Below, one piece after another: positions 8,553 through 16,249 of a DNA stretch of 64,000 nt. Every line of letters begins with the position of its first letter. Positions within the stretch are counted from its first letter, which is position 1. The DNA lies in assembly GCF_035984415.1 (NCBI RefSeq), contig NZ_CP130720.1:4340001-4404000 (forward strand), in the 5' to 3' direction. Both the position numbers and the translations under genes were made by a program. The notes beneath the pieces are model-generated. The model ran no database searches, had not been told where the DNA came from, and was given only the letters and a program-made list of their open reading frames with translations. This DNA comes from Streptomyces sp. NBC_01296. Lineage in GTDB: Bacteria > Actinomycetota > Actinomycetes > Streptomycetales > Streptomycetaceae.

Positions 8553-10400
8553 CTAGGCGTCCATGCCGGCGAGGACGAGCGGCAGGCGGTTCGCGCCCTC
8601 CGCCGTGACGGTCACCGGCACGCCCCAGTCCTGCTGGTGGACGTGGCAGGCCGGGTACTCGTTCGCCGGGTCGTCGTCACACGAGGCCGCCATGGCTGAG
8701 ACGTGCAGGACCCCCTCGGTGACGTCGGGGTTCAGGGCCAGCTCCCGGAACAGGTCCGTCCCGGCCCCCTCGCCCTCCACCAGGAGCTCCGGCGGGGTCG
8801 AGGAGACCAGCAGCCGTGTCGAAGGCCCGTAGCGGGTGTCGAGCTTCTGCCCGGTCGGCGCCTGGAACACCACGTCGAGCCGGAGCGTGCCCGGGGCGAC
8901 CTCGGTGGCGGCCCGCTGGGTGCGGTGGGCGACGGCGTCGACCCGTACCGCCTCCTCGGGCAGCCGCAGCCGGGTCAGCCGGTGCCGGGCCGACTCGACG
9001 ACCACGATGTCCTCGCCGACCAGCACGGCGTCGCTGGGCTCCCGCAGGTCGGTGGCCAGCGTGGAGACCTGGCCGGTCGCCGGGTCGAAGCGGCGCAGGG
9101 CGTGGTTGTACGTGTCGCACACCGCGACCGAGCCGTCGGGCAGCGCGGTCACCCCGAGCGGGTGCTGGAGCAGGGCCTGGCCGGCGTCGCCGTCCCGGTG
9201 CCCGAAGTCGAACAGGCCGGTCCCGACGGCGGTCCGTACGGCGTACCCGTCGGCCCCCTCGCCCCCGGGTTCCACGTACCGCAGGGCGCTGTTCTCGGAG
9301 TCCGCGATCCACAGCCGGTCCGCGGCGGCCGCGAGCCCGGACGGCTGCGCGAGCCAGGCCTCGAGCGCGGGCCCGTCGTGCAGGCCCTCGCTGGTCGTGC
9401 CCGCGGCGACGGCCACGGTCCCCGTCTCCGGGTCCCAGGTCCACAGCTGGTGCACGCCCGCCATGGCGATCCACACCTTGCCCTGCCACCAGGCCACGTC
9501 CCACGGCGAGGACAGGTCCACCTCCAGGGCCTGCCCGGAGGTCGGGGACCCCTGCCACCACTGCCGCCCGGTCCCGGCGACGGTCTCGACGGCGCCCGTC
9601 GCGGGGTCGAAGCGGCGCAGCGCGTGATTGACGGTGTCGGCGACGACGACGGAGCCGTCGGGGAGCAGCGCCAGGCCCTGGGGCTCGCTGAAGGCGTCCG
9701 GTCCGAACCCGCGCTCCCCGCTGCCGATGCGCCGTACGACGCTCTCGCCGTCGGCGGCGAGCTCCACGAGCTGGTGCCGCGTCGAGTCCGACACGAGCAG
9801 GTTCCCGGACGGCAGCACGAGCGCCTTCCCGGGGAACCGCAGGTCGGTCGCCACCGGCTCGGGCGCCACGTACGGCCCGTCGCCGCGCCGCAGCGTCCCC
9901 TTGGCCTCGTGCTCGGCCTCGAGCTCCTCCACGAGCCGCGCGATGGCATGCGCATGCCCTTCACCGGCGTGCTGCGCGACGATGTACCCCTCGGGGTCGA
10001 TCACGACGAGCGTCGGCCAGGCCCGTACGGCGTACTGCTTCCAGGTGGCCAGCTCGGGATCGTCCAGCACGGGGTGGTGCACCTCGTACCGCTCGACGGC
10101 GTCGACGACGGCCGCGTGCTCGGCCTCGTGCACGAACTTCGGGGAGTGCACCCCGATGATCACGACGGTGTCGCGGTGCTTCTCCTCCAGCTCCCGCAGC
10201 TCGTCGAGGACGTGCAGGCAGTTGATGCAGCAAAAGGTCCAGAAATCGACAACAACACACTTACCTCGCAGGTCGGCAAGGGTGATTTCCTTGCCTCCGG
10301 TGTTCAGCCAGCCGCCCTTGCCGATCAGCTCTGGGGCACGGACACGGGCACGCTTGCGGGGTGCGGGCGCGGGGGTGGGCGCCGGGGCAGCATCGTTCAT
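8553..10400 (-). CDS. Thioredoxin-like/NHL-repeat protein (NHLRC2 type), hybrid with an element-supplied 5' end
   Basis: A 615-residue cytosolic protein. A thioredoxin/TlpA-like domain occupies about residues 20-175 with the redox motif WTFCCINCLH (Cys-Ile-Asn-Cys). It is followed by six NHL beta-propeller repeats (about 185-490; DGSVVVADTVNHALRRFDP and DGSVAVCDTYNHALRRFDP among them) and a C-terminal beta domain. This matches bacterial homologues of NHLRC2, whose role is unknown but presumed redox-linked. The serine-recombinase element inserted exactly before the redox motif. The first ~50 codons and the promoter now come from the element, while the original 5' end lies 5.2 kb away at 15417-15569. 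The frame is intact. Element-derived codons include AAG TGT GTT GTT, unusually A/T-rich for this genome. Confidence 0.93.
   Translation of the reverse strand: MNDAAPAPTPAPAPRKRARVRAPELIGKGGWLNTGGKEITLADLRGKCVVVDFWTFCCINCLHVLDELRELEEKHRDTVVIIGVHSPKFVHEAEHAAVVDAVERYEVHHPVLDDPELATWKQYAVRAWPTLVVIDPEGYIVAQHAGEGHAHAIARLVEELEAEHEAKGTLRRGDGPYVAPEPVATDLRFPGKALVLPSGNLLVSDSTRHQLVELAADGESVVRRIGSGERGFGPDAFSEPQGLALLPDGSVVVADTVNHALRRFDPATGAVETVAGTGRQWWQGSPTSGQALEVDLSSPWDVAWWQGKVWIAMAGVHQLWTWDPETGTVAVAAGTTSEGLHDGPALEAWLAQPSGLAAAADRLWIADSENSALRYVEPGGEGADGYAVRTAVGTGLFDFGHRDGDAGQALLQHPLGVTALPDGSVAVCDTYNHALRRFDPATGQVSTLATDLREPSDAVLVGEDIVVVESARHRLTRLRLPEEAVRVDAVAHRTQRAATEVAPGTLRLDVVFQAPTGQKLDTRYGPSTRLLVSSTPPELLVEGEGAGTDLFRELALNPDVTEGVLHVSAMAASCDDDPANEYPACHVHQQDWGVPVTVTAEGANRLPLVLAGMDA
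10240..10262. other. attL junction
   Basis: Left of the core (AAATCGA at 10243-10249) is the body of the thioredoxin/NHL gene. Right of it is element DNA starting CAACAACAC, which encodes Lys-Cys-Val-Val-Val of the substituted 5' end on the minus strand. Confidence 0.7.
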
Positions 10401-10474
10401 CCTTCAAGCTTGCCATCCTGGTATGAACGTCGGATCACACGCGTACGGCGGGACCTACGACAGGGGGCCGAAGG

Positions 10475-11191
10475 TTGGCTACGGACGAGGACGAGGCGAC
10501 TGCCGGCGAGACGGCGCGGACGGTTCAGGGGTTCCTGGCGCTGCCGGGGCCGGTGGAGGACCGTAGGGAGGTGTTCGCCGGATGCGTGGCGGAGGTCGTC
10601 CGGGTCCTCGGGCTCGATGTCGCTCGGGAGCCGCAGCCCGGCGATCCACGAACCTGGGTGAACCATGCTCGGACGGCGCTGTACAAGGCCTGCCGCCGGG
10701 AGCTGATCCTTTCCGAGGAGTCCTTCCAGACGCTGATCAAGGCAGCCGTCTACGACTCTGACCCGAGCTTCAACCGCCATTTCCTCGAGCCGGCGCTGAA
10801 CGCGTTCGGGCACAGGCGGGTCCAGGCCTCGCTGCTTGGATACCTGCGGGCCGGCACGGACCTCGAGCGGGCGGGCGCGGCGAATGCCTGGTACTGGTCG
10901 GCTCTACCCCTGCGCATGCCCACCGTACGGGCGGAGCACCCCGCAGCCAACGGTCCGGCGGAACCCGACGACGCCGCAACCGTGAGGGCCGAGTGGTACG
11001 AAACCGCGTTGCGCGAGTTCGTGAGCAACGAGCACCTGGACGTCCGGCGCTGCATCCTGCCGGGCCTGCCGCTCCGGAAGTCGGCCTATCCTCCGGAGCT
11101 GCACGACCTGGTGGACGCGGCCGTGGCGATAGCCCGGTCCCATCCGGACGAGTACATCCGCCACCGCGTGGAACACCAGGTCGGTGACTGA
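10475..11191 (+). CDS. Hypothetical element-borne protein
   Basis: A 238-residue, largely helical protein without recognisable domain. It has an acidic N-terminus, a central region rich in helices (residues 70-125) and a C-terminal stretch with DVRRCILPGLPLRKSAYPPELHDLVDAAVAIARSHPDEYIRHRV, which hints at HEAT-like helical repeats. The start is TTG at 10475 preceded by AGGGGG at a good distance. It is transcribed divergently from the hybrid thioredoxin/NHL gene, from the promoter region that the element brought. No signal peptide or membrane segment is seen. The function is unknown. Confidence 0.75.
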   Translation: MATDEDEATAGETARTVQGFLALPGPVEDRREVFAGCVAEVVRVLGLDVAREPQPGDPRTWVNHARTALYKACRRELILSEESFQTLIKAAVYDSDPSFNRHFLEPALNAFGHRRVQASLLGYLRAGTDLERAGAANAWYWSALPLRMPTVRAEHPAANGPAEPDDAATVRAEWYETALREFVSNEHLDVRRCILPGLPLRKSAYPPELHDLVDAAVAIARSHPDEYIRHRVEHQVGD

Positions 11192-11196
11192 CGCCC

Positions 11197-11427
11197 TCAC
11201 TGGGCACGCTCGACCACGGCGACTTCCGAGAACTCCCGGAGGAAGGTCATATGACCGGTCCGGCCCGTGTGCTCGATGCACATATCCGTACACACGTCGG
11301 CGTTCCCGGTCGGCGCGGCAGTCCAGCGGCAGTCCGGGTTCAGGCACCGCGCTGTGGCCGTCGTCTCCGCCGAGGGGTGGCGGTGCATGACGTAGCTGAC
11401 GTACCGGAGCACGGCCCTCACGGTCAT
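11197..11427 (-). CDS. DUF7848-type small protein
   Basis: A 76-residue protein starting MTVRAVLRYVSYVMHRHPSA. It has two Cys pairs, C-x4-C (CLNPDC) and C-x3-C (CTDMC), followed by a His, which suggests a small zinc finger. This pattern matches the short DUF7848 proteins often found beside HTH regulators in Streptomyces; function is unknown. Its ATG overlaps the stop of the upstream small gene (ATGA), so both are translated together. The tail-to-tail gap to the preceding plus-strand gene is only five bases. Confidence 0.75.
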   Translation of the reverse strand: MTVRAVLRYVSYVMHRHPSAETTATARCLNPDCRWTAAPTGNADVCTDMCIEHTGRTGHMTFLREFSEVAVVERAQ

Positions 11428-11624
11428 GCCGCTTCCCTGGTGTGAGGGTGGTTCCGAAGCTCTACGTTGCAATCACTGGCCATGGAGTGGTCGCCCCGGA
11501 GACTGGCTTCCCGGCGCTGTACGGCCAGGGCGGCGCATACCCCGCAGCCAGCCGCCGGTACGGGGTCCGGGGCTGTTCGCAACGGCAGCTCTACCGGGGG
11601 TTGCGCATACGTGATCGTTTTCAC
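11424..11624 (-). CDS. Small hypothetical protein coupled to the DUF7848 gene
   Basis: A 66-residue protein with a central GCGVCAALAVQRREA segment followed by SDCNVELRNHPH. Similar short Cys-containing proteins are common in Streptomyces regulatory islands, but I know of no assigned function. Its stop codon overlaps the downstream start by four bases. No strong ribosome-binding site is visible. The coupling and the codon pattern make it likely to be real. Confidence 0.6.
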   Translation of the reverse strand: MKTITYAQPPVELPLRTAPDPVPAAGCGVCAALAVQRREASLRGDHSMASDCNVELRNHPHTREAA

Positions 11625-11713
11625 GGCCCCGCTCCTCGTGTCGTCCGTGTAGCGACCACGCTAGAAACGGTGGAGCTGCAACTTCCAGGAGATTGCATGA
11701 GGTTGCACGGTCG

Positions 11714-12562
11714 TCACCTGAGGGTCTGCATGGCGCTGGTGATCAATGCGCGGGCCTTCGCCCCATGGACGGCCATCTCGGCCAGTTCAGTGAACGTGTC
11801 CACGTACGCGGCAACCTCGCTCGGCTGGGTCAGCGTGAGGTAGCCAGAGACCAGCTCGACGTTGACCTGTGCCGTGTCGAAGATCCAGAACCCTTCCACC
11901 GGCATCCGGGACCGATCGGTCCGTGTAGGCACCACGCCCAGGCTGACGCTGGGCAGGGAACCGACCATAAGGAGGTGGCTGAGCTGTTCCTCCTGCACGT
12001 CCGGCCCACCGAGACCGTTACGCAAGACCGACTCCTCAACCAGGAACGCGAACCGGCGGTCGCCCTCGTAGAGGACGCGCTGACGTTCCATGCGCACGGC
12101 GACGGCATCGGCCACGTCATCGACCTCGACCCTTCTGCGTTGAACGGCACGCAAGACGGCTTCCGTGTAGCCGTAGGTCTGGATCAGGCCCGGAACGAAC
12201 CACGAGGAGTAGGAGCGGAACCGGCGGGTTCGCTCGAAGAGCGGCAGACGGGCTTCCTGTGCTTGCTTGAGCCCGGCGCGCTCCATGCGTCGCCAGCCGA
12301 TCCACACGTCTTCGACGGTCCGCAGTGAGGCGATCAGATCCTCTGTCTGCCCTTCGGCGCCGCACGCGCGGCACCAAGCCCGAATATCGTCGGCGGATGG
12401 GGGCGTACGGGCGTTCATGATCCGGGATGACTTGGACGGGTGCCATCCGCAGATCCGGGCGAGATCGCGCCCGTTCAGCCCGGAGTCCCGGCAGAGCTCA
12501 GCGAGTCGGTTCGCCAGAGCCTGCCGGGCATGCTGGGCACTCGAAGAAGGAGAGACAGCCAT
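11714..12562 (-). CDS. Helix-turn-helix regulator with DUF5753 domain (Scr1-system antitoxin type)
   Basis: A 282-residue DNA-binding protein. An XRE-type helix-turn-helix spans about residues 14-65 (LCRDSGLNGRDLARICGWHPSKSSRIMN). The C-terminal DUF5753 domain (about 100-275) shows SSWFVPGLIQTYGYTEAVLRA and ERQRVLYEG, both typical. Such proteins are often paired with a small downstream or upstream partner and are annotated as antitoxin-like regulators of Scr1-type systems. Here the neighbour is DUF6879 rather than DUF397. The start is ATG at 12562, 12 bases after the DUF6879 stop, so it is in one operon with it. It is a candidate repressor of the element. Confidence 0.9.
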   Translation of the reverse strand: MAVSPSSSAQHARQALANRLAELCRDSGLNGRDLARICGWHPSKSSRIMNARTPPSADDIRAWCRACGAEGQTEDLIASLRTVEDVWIGWRRMERAGLKQAQEARLPLFERTRRFRSYSSWFVPGLIQTYGYTEAVLRAVQRRRVEVDDVADAVAVRMERQRVLYEGDRRFAFLVEESVLRNGLGGPDVQEEQLSHLLMVGSLPSVSLGVVPTRTDRSRMPVEGFWIFDTAQVNVELVSGYLTLTQPSEVAAYVDTFTELAEMAVHGAKARALITSAMQTLR

Positions 12563-12574
12563 GGCGGTAACCGA

Positions 12575-13093
12575 TCAGCGCGGCTTGTACTCCTCGTGCG
12601 GGATGGCTCGTTGCCAGACGGCCTCGAACGCCTTGGCGCACAGGTGGACCCGTGCACGATCGTCGGTGTACTCCCGCCCATCCTCGTCCAACTGGCCCTC
12701 TCCGGTGAAGTGGTGGAAGAGGGCTTGGCTGCCGTCGAAGACCCAGAAGTCCGCACCTGGCAACGCCAAGTCCGTCGTCCGCCGGCGGGGCAGCCACCGG
12801 ACCAACTCACCCGCAGCGAGATTGGTGAACGTGCAGTCGTACTCGTAGCGCACGTAGTCACTGATCGGCTCGGACACGATGCGGACCCGGCGGACCACCA
12901 CCCCGCGCGCCGTGGCAGCGCTCACCGCATCGTGCCAGCCGCCCCACCACGACGACCGATCAGCCGGGTCCAGCCGCTTGCCCTGTTGCCAGGCAAGGAA
13001 CTCTGGATCATCGAGCATGTAGCTGTCACGCAACTCAAGATGCACGGCTGAGTGCTGCGCGCAGGCCAGTGCGTTACGCGCGGGTGGCTGCAC
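12575..13093 (-). CDS. DUF6879 family protein
   Basis: A 172-residue protein with the family core AVHLELRDSYMLDDPEFLAWQQG, the later RVRIVSEPISDYVRYEYDCT and the C-terminal ADFWVFDGSQALFHHFTGEGQ. DUF6879 genes usually sit next to an HTH regulator with DUF5753, as here, and are probably the partner or target of that regulator. Biochemical function is unknown. The start is placed at 13093 because family members have an N-terminal extension before the AVHLE segment. That overlaps the upstream gene by 20 bp and suggests coupling. Confidence 0.82.
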   Translation of the reverse strand: MQPPARNALACAQHSAVHLELRDSYMLDDPEFLAWQQGKRLDPADRSSWWGGWHDAVSAATARGVVVRRVRIVSEPISDYVRYEYDCTFTNLAAGELVRWLPRRRTTDLALPGADFWVFDGSQALFHHFTGEGQLDEDGREYTDDRARVHLCAKAFEAVWQRAIPHEEYKPR

Positions 13094-13385
13094 TTCCAGC
13101 CTCTCCGTTCTCGTTCGGGCGCGGGATGTACTTCAGCATCACCGCAGGGAGCCTGATGATCGTTTCGTGGTCCGGTACATCCGTGGAGTGCCCAGGGATC
13201 GAGCCGATCTCCTGGCAGGCCTTCACCTCTTCCGCCGTCGCCTTGTACGACTGGATCAGCAGGTCACCGGTCTGTTCATCAAGCCAAATGGTGGGGGACT
13301 CGTCGGTTGGCGTGTTCGGGATGATGCCGAGGAACCTTAGGTTCACGATCACTCCAGGTGTCGAGTCGGTTGCACGAATGTGCAC
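13074..13385 (-). CDS. Hypothetical protein, first gene of the element's regulatory operon
   Basis: A 103-residue protein starting from GTG at 13385, chosen for AGGAG seven bases upstream. The sequence VIVNLRFLGIIPNTPTDESPTIWLDEQTGDLLIQSYKA looks like a small beta-rich fold, and the later GSIPGHSTDVPDHETIIRLPAVMLKYIPR is conserved-looking. Proteins of this kind precede DUF6879 and DUF5753 genes in other Streptomyces islands. I do not know a function. Its 3' end overlaps the next gene by 20 bp. Confidence 0.7.
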   Translation of the reverse strand: MHIRATDSTPGVIVNLRFLGIIPNTPTDESPTIWLDEQTGDLLIQSYKATAEEVKACQEIGSIPGHSTDVPDHETIIRLPAVMLKYIPRPNENGEAGSAATRA

Positions 13386-13459
13386 GAGCCTCACTCCTGT
13401 GGCTGACCGGCGCAAGAGGGCGTCAGGACAAGCTTGTTGGTTCAGGGTGCGGGTACGAC

Positions 13460-13504
13460 GAAGCCCCCTACAGCCGCCCAGTACGGGCAGCCATCGGGGG
13501 CTTC
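13460..13504 (-). terminator. Hairpin downstream of the recombinase gene
   Basis: GAAGCCCCC pairs with GGGGGCTTC, with an inner GCCGCCC/GGGCAGC stem. It lies 320 bp after the recombinase stop and before the next minus-strand operon. It may be a terminator or another structured RNA. Confidence 0.5.
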
Positions 13505-13683
13505 AGCGATGCCTCGCACGGCTTATCGCCTCGTTAACGGGGTCGTTCTCAGGGGCTAAGAGGAGACCTTGGCCAGTGGCTGCAAGGGTCGGCAACCCAA
13601 AAATGGAGCCGTACCCAGGACGTGTTTTCCGAGCTGGGGCCGGGATCGCTGTGAGGGCTGCGCCTGAACTTTGGACATCTCTG

Positions 13684-13787
13684 GTGACGAAGTGACGGAA
13701 TGACGATTACTTCTGATCCACTCATGGAAACAACAACACTTCTATAAGAGGTAACCGGGCGAGAGCGTCATTTCGTCACTTCGTCAC
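13684..13787. repeat. 22-bp inverted repeat with GTGACGAA-type iterons
   Basis: GTGACGAAGTGACGGAATGACG (arms quoted in two parts: GTGACGAAGTGAC at 13684 and GGAATGACG ending 13705) is repeated inverted at 13766-13787 with one mismatch. Each arm consists of two to three copies of GTGACGRA. A further GTGACGAAG stands at 15384, just before the recombinase start. The 60 bp between the arms is AT-rich. A site for a repressor, excision factor or replication initiator is likely. Confidence 0.7.
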
Positions 13788-13826
13788 GCGGGTCCGCTGC
13801 CGACAGCAGGGGGCTTACCTTGGTGC

Positions 13827-15374
13827 TCAGGTGGCGGCGTCGGCGCCCAGCTTCGCCCATTGGATCTGGATGCGCTGCTCTGGAATGATCCGCTGGCCGC
13901 GCACCCCCTTCGTCACTTCAACCCGGTCAATGGCAAGCGACAACCGGCCACGCCGGTCTTCGCTAGTCGCATCCGCCCACGCTTCACGCAGGGTGAGGCC
14001 GTCGAGCATCGGAGACACGTCCACGGACGGCATGGGGAGCTTTCGGAGATCGGCGCTAAGCCCCTCGATGCGTCCTCTCAGGCGCTCCGCAAGCCGGTTA
14101 TAACGCTCCACTGCTGCTGCGCCGCTGAACTCACCACGCACGTATCGCGCGTCCTCCAGATCGGCGAGGCGGGCTTCCTCATCCTGGATCTCAGCAGTAA
14201 GCGCATCACGTTTCGCGAAGGTCTCCGGGTCCACGCGGTGCACCCAGCGGTCTGCGATCGCGACAAGCAACGGGTCGTCCGGTTCGAGCGCTGGGAGCTT
14301 CGTGAGGAACTGTTCCGTCACGTACTGGTCAACCGCTTCAGCCAGCGCCGACGCTCCGATGCACTGGTTGCCCGCGCGGCGAGCCATGCACTGGTAGCTG
14401 CCTCCCACGCGGTGCATCCGGCGACCGCAGCCGGGCACCGCGCAGTAGACGAGTCCCGTGAGCAGCGCCGTCCCCTCGGGCTTCGGCCGCCGCTTTCCTG
14501 CGTGTACGAACGTCCTGGATTCTAGGGTGCGGATGATCTGTTCACGCTCTCCGACCGTGATGATCCCCTCGCCGATCTCGACGGTGTCCAGAGTCTCGGG
14601 ATCGCGGTACGGGAAGACCCTGCCCGTGTACTTCCGCTCGCCGTCGTCCGTCTCGACGGTCTCGGTCTCCGGCATCAGGCCGGCGAACGCCGGGGAGCGC
14701 AGGAGCTGCATGATGCTGGCCGCGTTCCACTGCCCGCCTCTGGGTGAAAGAATCTCGTACTCGTTGAGAAGTCGGGCGATCTTGACCAGCGACGTTCCGG
14801 CGAGCGCTTCATCCGCGATGAGACGGGCGTAGACGGCGTGCTCCGGGTCATGAACGAGCTTCTTGGTCTGCGGGTCGATGAGCAGCCCGTACGGAGGCTG
14901 TCCGCCGATCCACTGACCCTTGCTGCGTAGGTATCGCTTGGCATGGCCGACGCGTGTGCCGAGATTCTTCGACTCGGATCGGGCGAGTTCGGCGAGCATC
15001 GCCACGACCATGCGCGCCGAGTCGTTCGAGGTGTCGAGACCGTCCACCACCGAGACGAGACGGCCGCCGGCCTTCTCGATGTCGTCCAGCACCTTGCCGA
15101 CCTGGCCGATGCCCTTGCGGGACAGGCGGTCCAGTTTCCAGACGATCAGCGTGCCCACGACGCCCGCCGTGACGGCCGCCAGCGCGGCGTCGAAACCCTT
15201 GCGCTCAACGGTCTTGTAGCCGGAGCGCCCTCTGTCTATGTGGACCTTGCGGACGGTCAGTCCGTTGCGTTCGGCCCAGGCACGGCAGTCGGCTTCCTGC
15301 CGTTCGATTGCGGTCTTGCCGTCCCGGTCAAGAGACAGGCGGAGGTACAGGTCACAGATCGTGTCTTGGTGCAC
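13827..15374 (-). CDS. Large serine recombinase (integrase)
   Basis: A 515-residue site-specific recombinase. The N-terminal resolvase domain (about 5-150) begins DLYLRLSLDRDG, where the Ser is the presumed nucleophile; the family's arginines are visible in GYKTVERKGFD and LDRLSRKG. The recombinase domain (about 165-270) has GQPPYGLLIDP and SPRGGQWNAASIMQLLRSPAFAG. A zinc ribbon follows (YCAVPGCGRRMHRVGGSYQC), then a coiled-coil region (about 380-440). Start is GTG at 15374; the ribosome-binding site is weak. It lies next to the attR core, as for phage and ICE integrases of the phiC31 class. No separate directionality factor was recognised. Confidence 0.95.
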   Translation of the reverse strand: MHQDTICDLYLRLSLDRDGKTAIERQEADCRAWAERNGLTVRKVHIDRGRSGYKTVERKGFDAALAAVTAGVVGTLIVWKLDRLSRKGIGQVGKVLDDIEKAGGRLVSVVDGLDTSNDSARMVVAMLAELARSESKNLGTRVGHAKRYLRSKGQWIGGQPPYGLLIDPQTKKLVHDPEHAVYARLIADEALAGTSLVKIARLLNEYEILSPRGGQWNAASIMQLLRSPAFAGLMPETETVETDDGERKYTGRVFPYRDPETLDTVEIGEGIITVGEREQIIRTLESRTFVHAGKRRPKPEGTALLTGLVYCAVPGCGRRMHRVGGSYQCMARRAGNQCIGASALAEAVDQYVTEQFLTKLPALEPDDPLLVAIADRWVHRVDPETFAKRDALTAEIQDEEARLADLEDARYVRGEFSGAAAVERYNRLAERLRGRIEGLSADLRKLPMPSVDVSPMLDGLTLREAWADATSEDRRGRLSLAIDRVEVTKGVRGQRIIPEQRIQIQWAKLGADAAT

Positions 15375-15405
15375 ACACTCAGTGTGACGAAGAGTTCGGT
15401 GGCCC

Positions 15406-15440
15406 GTTGTCGATTTTCAAAAATCGAGGATCGCAATCTG
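15406..15440. other. attR junction
   Basis: Element bases GTTGTCGATTTTCA (from 15406) run into the core AAATCGA at 15421-15427, followed by host bases GGATCGCAATC belonging to the original 5' end of the thioredoxin/NHL gene. TCGATTTT-CA-AAAATCGA is a perfect palindrome here (15410-15427). Confidence 0.7.
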
Positions 15441-15569
15441 TCCCCGCAAGTCGGCGAGGGTCAGATCCTTCCCACCTGTATTCAGCCAGCCACCCTTGCC
15501 GATCAGCTCGGGGGCACGGAGACGGGCACGGCGGGGCGCGGGGGTGTGCGCCGGGGCGGCATCGTTCAT
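15417..15569 (-). pseudogene. Displaced original 5' end of the thioredoxin/NHL gene
   Basis: Fifty codons starting MNDAAPAHTPAPRRAR are close to the first 53 codons of the gene at 10400 (shared RAPELIGKGGWLNTGGK). The frame ends ILDF then TGA exactly where element DNA begins, so it lacks the redox motif and propeller. Similarity continues about 50 bp upstream into the promoter region (both have CTTCAAGCTTGCCATCC before the start). Joining it to the gene body at 10242 rebuilds a full reading frame. Confidence 0.88.
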
Positions 15570-15694
15570 GCTTCAAGCTTGCCATCCGCGCATGAACGCC
15601 CGATCACGGCCGTACGACGACACCCCCAGGGGTGACGACGGCGGGCCGGCCCGCATGGGACCGTGGTCGCAGGCAGCGAAGGGGGCGTCCCGCG

Positions 15695-16249
15695 ATGACC
15701 ACCGCGCACGACCATGGCGAGGGCATCGATCCCGAGCGAGCGCTGAAGTACGCCGTGCAGCGCGTCAGCGGCGGCCGCGCCGAGCTGGTCGAAGGCGTCA
15801 TCCGCGACCTGCCGACCGGGTGGGACCACGAGTGCGTGCGGGACGTCCTGCGCTCGCAGCTCTCCGGGACGGTCGACGCGCTGGAGTGCATCGACGGCTC
15901 CGGGGACCTCGACCTGCCAGGGTCCTTGAACTGGTACGTCCCCGACATCGCCGTGGTCCCCGGGAGACTCGCTCGCGGGTCCGGTGCGTTGGCGCCCGAT
16001 CAGACGCTGCTGATCGTGGAGGTAACGTCACAAGCGACCGCCGAGACCGATCGCGTCGTCAAGCGGCGGAGGTACGCCGAGTACGGTGCGCCGCTGTACC
16101 TGCTGGTCGATCGGCTCGACAAAACCGTCACCCTGTTTGCCGGGCCGGGGCGGCTCGGCTACACGGAGGTCTACGGGCCGCACCCATTCGGAGAGACGGT
16201 CCCCCTGCCGACGCCCTTCGGGATCGACCTGGACACCAGTCGGCTCTAG
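15695..16249 (+). CDS. Uma2 family (DUF820) nuclease-fold protein
   Basis: A 184-residue protein of the PD-(D/E)XK superfamily. The core residues are visible: the ELVEG segment, YVPDIAVVP, LIVEVTSQATAETDRVVKRRRYAEYGAPLYLLVD. Here Asp of PDI, Glu of VEVTS and the Lys of VKRRRYAEYG are candidates for the active site. Uma2 proteins are plentiful in Streptomyces and their role is unresolved. ATG at 15695 has GAAGGGGG upstream, while an extension to 15632 does not look family-like. Its stop codon shares the CTAG tetramer with the stop of the convergent DUF4240 gene. Confidence 0.88.
   Translation: MTTAHDHGEGIDPERALKYAVQRVSGGRAELVEGVIRDLPTGWDHECVRDVLRSQLSGTVDALECIDGSGDLDLPGSLNWYVPDIAVVPGRLARGSGALAPDQTLLIVEVTSQATAETDRVVKRRRYAEYGAPLYLLVDRLDKTVTLFAGPGRLGYTEVYGPHPFGETVPLPTPFGIDLDTSRL

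Larger units (their letters stand above)
13386..13826. other. 440-bp non-coding region of the element
   Basis: No convincing gene is seen. It holds a hairpin (13460-13504), an AT-rich stretch (about 13700-13760) unusual for this genome, and a 22-bp inverted repeat flanking that stretch. It probably contains the promoter of the three-gene regulatory operon and a control or replication/excision site. Confidence 0.6.
10243..15427. mobile_element. Integrative element of about 5.2 kb with a large serine recombinase
   Basis: The element is bounded by a 7-bp identity, AAATCGA, at 10243-10249 and 15421-15427. Beyond these cores on the outer side lie the two halves of the host thioredoxin/NHL gene; inside the left end is a diverged second copy of that gene's 5' end. 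The recombinase gene abuts the right end, as expected. Cargo is an unknown protein, a small DUF7848 protein with a coupled partner, a DUF5753 HTH regulator, a DUF6879 protein and an unknown 103-residue protein. No replication, transfer or structural phage genes are present, so it may be a reduced form of a larger element or depend on a helper. Confidence 0.85.

Noticed and set aside
13827..15374. Prophage
   Set aside because: Apart from the recombinase and regulators there are no capsid, terminase, tail or lysis genes; a small integrative element is the better description.
16246..16249. Shared CTAG at convergent stop codons as a signal
   Set aside because: TAG stops on both strands overlap by chance of the palindromic tetramer; no structure extends beyond it.
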